A stretch of 64,000 nt of DNA from Flammeovirga sp. OC4. Lineage in GTDB: Bacteria > Bacteroidota > Bacteroidia > Cytophagales > Flammeovirgaceae. Within the stretch, counting starts at the first letter, position 1, and every line of letters begins with the position of its first letter. The DNA is taken from contig NZ_JTAM01000006.1 of the NCBI RefSeq assembly GCF_000812565.1, positions 186,001-250,000 of the forward strand. The letters are read 5' to 3'. The notes beneath the pieces were generated by a model. It had not been told where the DNA came from. It worked only from the letters and a program-made list of their open reading frames with translations, and did no database searches. A program made the translations under genes and the position numbers. This document shows positions 62,434 to 64,000 of the stretch, piece after piece.

Positions 62434-62952
62434 CTAGTCAAAATGAATTTCGAATTGAAGCCATTTTTCTTCGTTCTCTACGAAAAAATGAGTGAAGGTC
62501 ATACCTAGTTTTTGTATTACTTTTAAAGAAGCTTTATTGCTTTCGTTAGCTCTTGCGACTATTTTTTGAATACTGTGCTCTTGGGCATAATCAAAACATC
62601 CCAAAGCAGACTCCGTGGCATAGCCTTTATTCCAGTATTCTTTTATAAATCGAAAACCAATATCAATTTCCTTTTTCTCCTCAGAAAATTTCAATCCACA
62701 AAAACCAATGTACTGATCATTCTCTCTTAAATAGACGGACCACCTTCCGTAATCATATTTATCATAGTGATTATAATTTTCGATGAATGTTTGTGCTTCA
62801 TGTATATTTTTGAAAGGTTGATCGCCTGTGTATTGCATTACTTCCTGATCTAGATTCATGTGATAAAAGAAAGTAGCATCTTCAACAGAAAACCTTTTGA
62901 GATACAACCTTTTGGTGGAAATAATGGCATTTTGAAGTTTTTGTTGATGCAT
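62434..62952 (-). CDS. GNAT-family N-acetyltransferase
   Basis: A 172-residue acetyltransferase of the RimJ/RimL type. TKRLYLKRFSVEDATFFYHM is the usual start and the acetyl-CoA site is near IDIGFRFIKEYWNKGYATES (loop with R/Q-x-x-G-x-A). Strand-6 region KIVARANESNKASLKVIQKL is complete. Substrate unknown: such proteins acetylate N-termini, amino sugars or small amines. Confidence 0.85.
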   Translation of the reverse strand: MHQQKLQNAIISTKRLYLKRFSVEDATFFYHMNLDQEVMQYTGDQPFKNIHEAQTFIENYNHYDKYDYGRWSVYLRENDQYIGFCGLKFSEEKKEIDIGFRFIKEYWNKGYATESALGCFDYAQEHSIQKIVARANESNKASLKVIQKLGMTFTHFFVENEEKWLQFEIHFD

Positions 62953-63070
62953 AAAAGTTTAAAATTGATCAGATAACAAATATTTAATGGTCTGAAATAG
63001 CCTAAATTATAGGTGTTTGCCTACTTTTTTCGGAATATATTGAAATTTCTTATTCTTTTTTTGAAAAGAA

Positions 63071-63102
63071 TTTGAGCAATAGGGATATATCAGTTAAATT
63101 TG
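63071..63102 (+). promoter_or_regulatory. Complete Bacteroidota promoter
   Basis: TTTG at 63071-63074, a 20-bp spacer, then TAAATTTG at 63095-63102. Both elements fit the Bacteroidota -33/-7 consensus exactly at the standard distance. Predicted start near 63109, leader about 55 bases. Confidence 0.7.
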
Positions 63103-63163
63103 CACGCTCATATTTCTAGGAATATGTCTTAATTTGATAATTGATATTTTATAAAATATAGTC

Positions 63164-63310
63164 ATGGGATATACAAAACTTATCAGAAAAAGTAAAAGAA
63201 ATAAAACGATTGCTAAAGCTCGCGTTACAACAATCCAACGTTTAAGCGCTAAGCCAGTAATCAAGAAAGTAGACGTAGAGGCTGTTAAAGCTGAGTTCGC
63301 TGCTAAGTAA
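63164..63310 (+). CDS. 48-residue basic protein
   Basis: A short frame (MGYTKLIRKSKRNKTIAKAR onward, ending KAEFAAK) with a Lys/Arg-rich first half and an acidic-mixed helical C-terminus. It is not a shadow of a larger gene. A complete promoter precedes it and a strong terminator follows, and codons are those of well-expressed genes (GCT, CGT, GTA, AAA). The basic N-terminus suggests RNA binding, for example a ribosome-associated protein, but no family was recognised with certainty. It stands alone between oppositely directed genes. Confidence 0.7.
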   Translation: MGYTKLIRKSKRNKTIAKARVTTIQRLSAKPVIKKVDVEAVKAEFAAK

Positions 63311-63330
63311 TTTCTTATTACTTCGACTAA

Positions 63331-63367
63331 AAAAGGTCTGATGTTTCGAACATCAGACCTTTTTTTT
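63331..63367 (+). terminator. Terminator of the 48-residue protein gene
   Basis: AAAAGGTCTGATGTT at 63331-63345 pairs perfectly over 15 bp with AACATCAGACCTTTT (63349-63363), then a T-run. Confidence 0.9.
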
Positions 63368-63371
63368 GTGG

Positions 63372-63474
63372 CCCGCTTGCTTGGGCAGACACATTTTGCG
63401 ATGTGCTTGGGTGGACATCCCTTGCTTGGTGATTTGCTTGGGCAGACACATAGGTCTGCCCCTACTAGATGAAA
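63372..63474. repeat. REP elements, family B, with TGCTTGG spacers
   Basis: Two copies of TTGCTTGGGCAGACACAT occur at 63377-63394 and 63434-63451. The second continues to a full family B unit ending GTCTGCCCCTAC. Between them lie further TGCTTGG words. The array ends right at the TAG stop of the response-regulator gene, read on the minus strand. Confidence 0.75.
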
Positions 63475-64000
63475 CCTTCGCTTTTTGCTTTGGTTACTGC
63501 TTCGATCTTATTCGAAACTTGCAGTTTTAGATATATATTTTTGATATGAAATTTGACTGTATCTTTAGAAACTGAAATTTGATCAGCAATATCCATATAG
63601 CTTTTTCCTTCTGCAAGAAGATTTAAGACATCTGTTTCTCTACCTGTTAGAGGAGATTCACTTTCTCTACGGAAAGATTTTACCACCAATTTGGCAATAT
63701 GAGTGGACATAGGTGCTCCACCTGCAGAAACTTCATCCAACGCTTTCAGTAGTTGAGTGTGGTTACTGTTTTTAGTAATGTAACCTGTCGCTCCTGCACA
63801 CAAAGCATCAAAAACATATTGACTATTTTCGTGAACAGAGATGATTAGTATATCTGTTTTAGGTAATGTCTGACGTATTTGCCTAGTTCCTTCAATTCCA
63901 TTCATTCCTGGCAGATCAATATCCATAAGTACGATTTCAGGAAGATCTGTTTTTAGGTTTGATAGTGCATCTTCACAATTATCATAGGTATTGATAACAG
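63465..64000 (-). CDS. NarL/FixJ-type response regulator, 5' end beyond window
   Basis: About 178 residues are visible. The frame stays open to base 64000, so the true start is outside. The receiver domain shows the phosphoacceptor Asp in EIVLMDIDLPGMNG and the conserved Lys in GYITKNSN. The C-terminal LuxR-type helix-turn-helix is SPLTGRETDVLNLLAEGKSY and ISVSKDTVKFHIKNIYLKLQ. It binds DNA when phosphorylated by a kinase not seen here. The stop codon directly abuts a REP unit. Confidence 0.9.
   Translation of the reverse strand, partial: VINTYDNCEDALSNLKTDLPEIVLMDIDLPGMNGIEGTRQIRQTLPKTDILIISVHENSQYVFDALCAGATGYITKNSNHTQLLKALDEVSAGGAPMSTHIAKLVVKSFRRESESPLTGRETDVLNLLAEGKSYMDIADQISVSKDTVKFHIKNIYLKLQVSNKIEAVTKAKSEGFI

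Noticed and set aside
63372-63474. Possible CRISPR array because of repeated TTGCTTGGGCAGACACAT
   Set aside because: Only two full repeats occur, spacing is irregular, the core is a REP palindrome and no cas gene is present.

Overview
The window is a chromosomal segment of a Bacteroidota species. The evidence is a SusC/SusD pair, many Cys-lipoproteins, a type IX secretion sorting domain, Y_Y_Y and DUF6377 regulators, AT-rich spacers, -7 boxes of the Bacteroidota form TAnnTTTG and no Shine-Dalgarno dependence. The gene mix (mannan- and laminarin-type hydrolases, GH97, many regulators) resembles marine polysaccharide degraders of the Cytophagales such as Flammeovirga; that genus-level guess is inference.

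Region 1 (1-15.3 kb) is a polysaccharide utilisation locus. On the minus strand lie a GH5_7-type mannanase (cut by the window edge) and a clan GH-A lipoprotein. Divergent from them run SusC, SusD, a three-domain glycan-binding lipoprotein, an esterase and a large secreted GH5-like enzyme. The last is flanked by two related MITE-like elements. Several repeat families sit in the spacers. A beta-mannan or glucomannan target is the best guess.

Region 2 (15.3-32 kb) is mostly housekeeping and accessory: two small secreted TPR paralogues around a HEXXH lipoprotein, a 2-oxoacid dehydrogenase E2, a YjjG-like phosphatase, a class III aminotransferase, two tandem mini-lipoproteins, a Crp-like regulator with an NAD(P)-binding protein, a collagen-like lipoprotein followed by a TonB receptor/DUF4249 pair, two small membrane proteins and an M13 peptidase.

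Region 3 (32-47.5 kb) holds a SulP transporter, a DUF6377 regulator with a GH97 alpha-glucosidase (SusR/SusB-like), a third small TPR paralogue, a Y_Y_Y/LuxR regulator beside a GH16 laminarinase and a BIG2 lipoprotein, and an alpha-glucan phosphorylase that lacks the usual PLP lysine.

Region 4 (48-64 kb) holds an AddB-like nuclease, a TPR protein, an RND efflux operon ending in a LytS/LytR pair, PPK2, RNase H1, an acetyltransferase, a 48-residue basic protein with a full Bacteroidota promoter, and a NarL-type response regulator cut by the window end.

The least explained signals are non-coding: a nested-stem leader whose outer stem ends three bases before the start codon of the BIG2 lipoprotein; two or three probable small RNAs; a repeat family built from four short hairpins of the form ACT-NN-AGT; MITE-like elements bracketing a hydrolase gene; and shared upstream signals in the three small TPR genes. 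No tRNA, rRNA, CRISPR array, prophage or transposase gene was seen.
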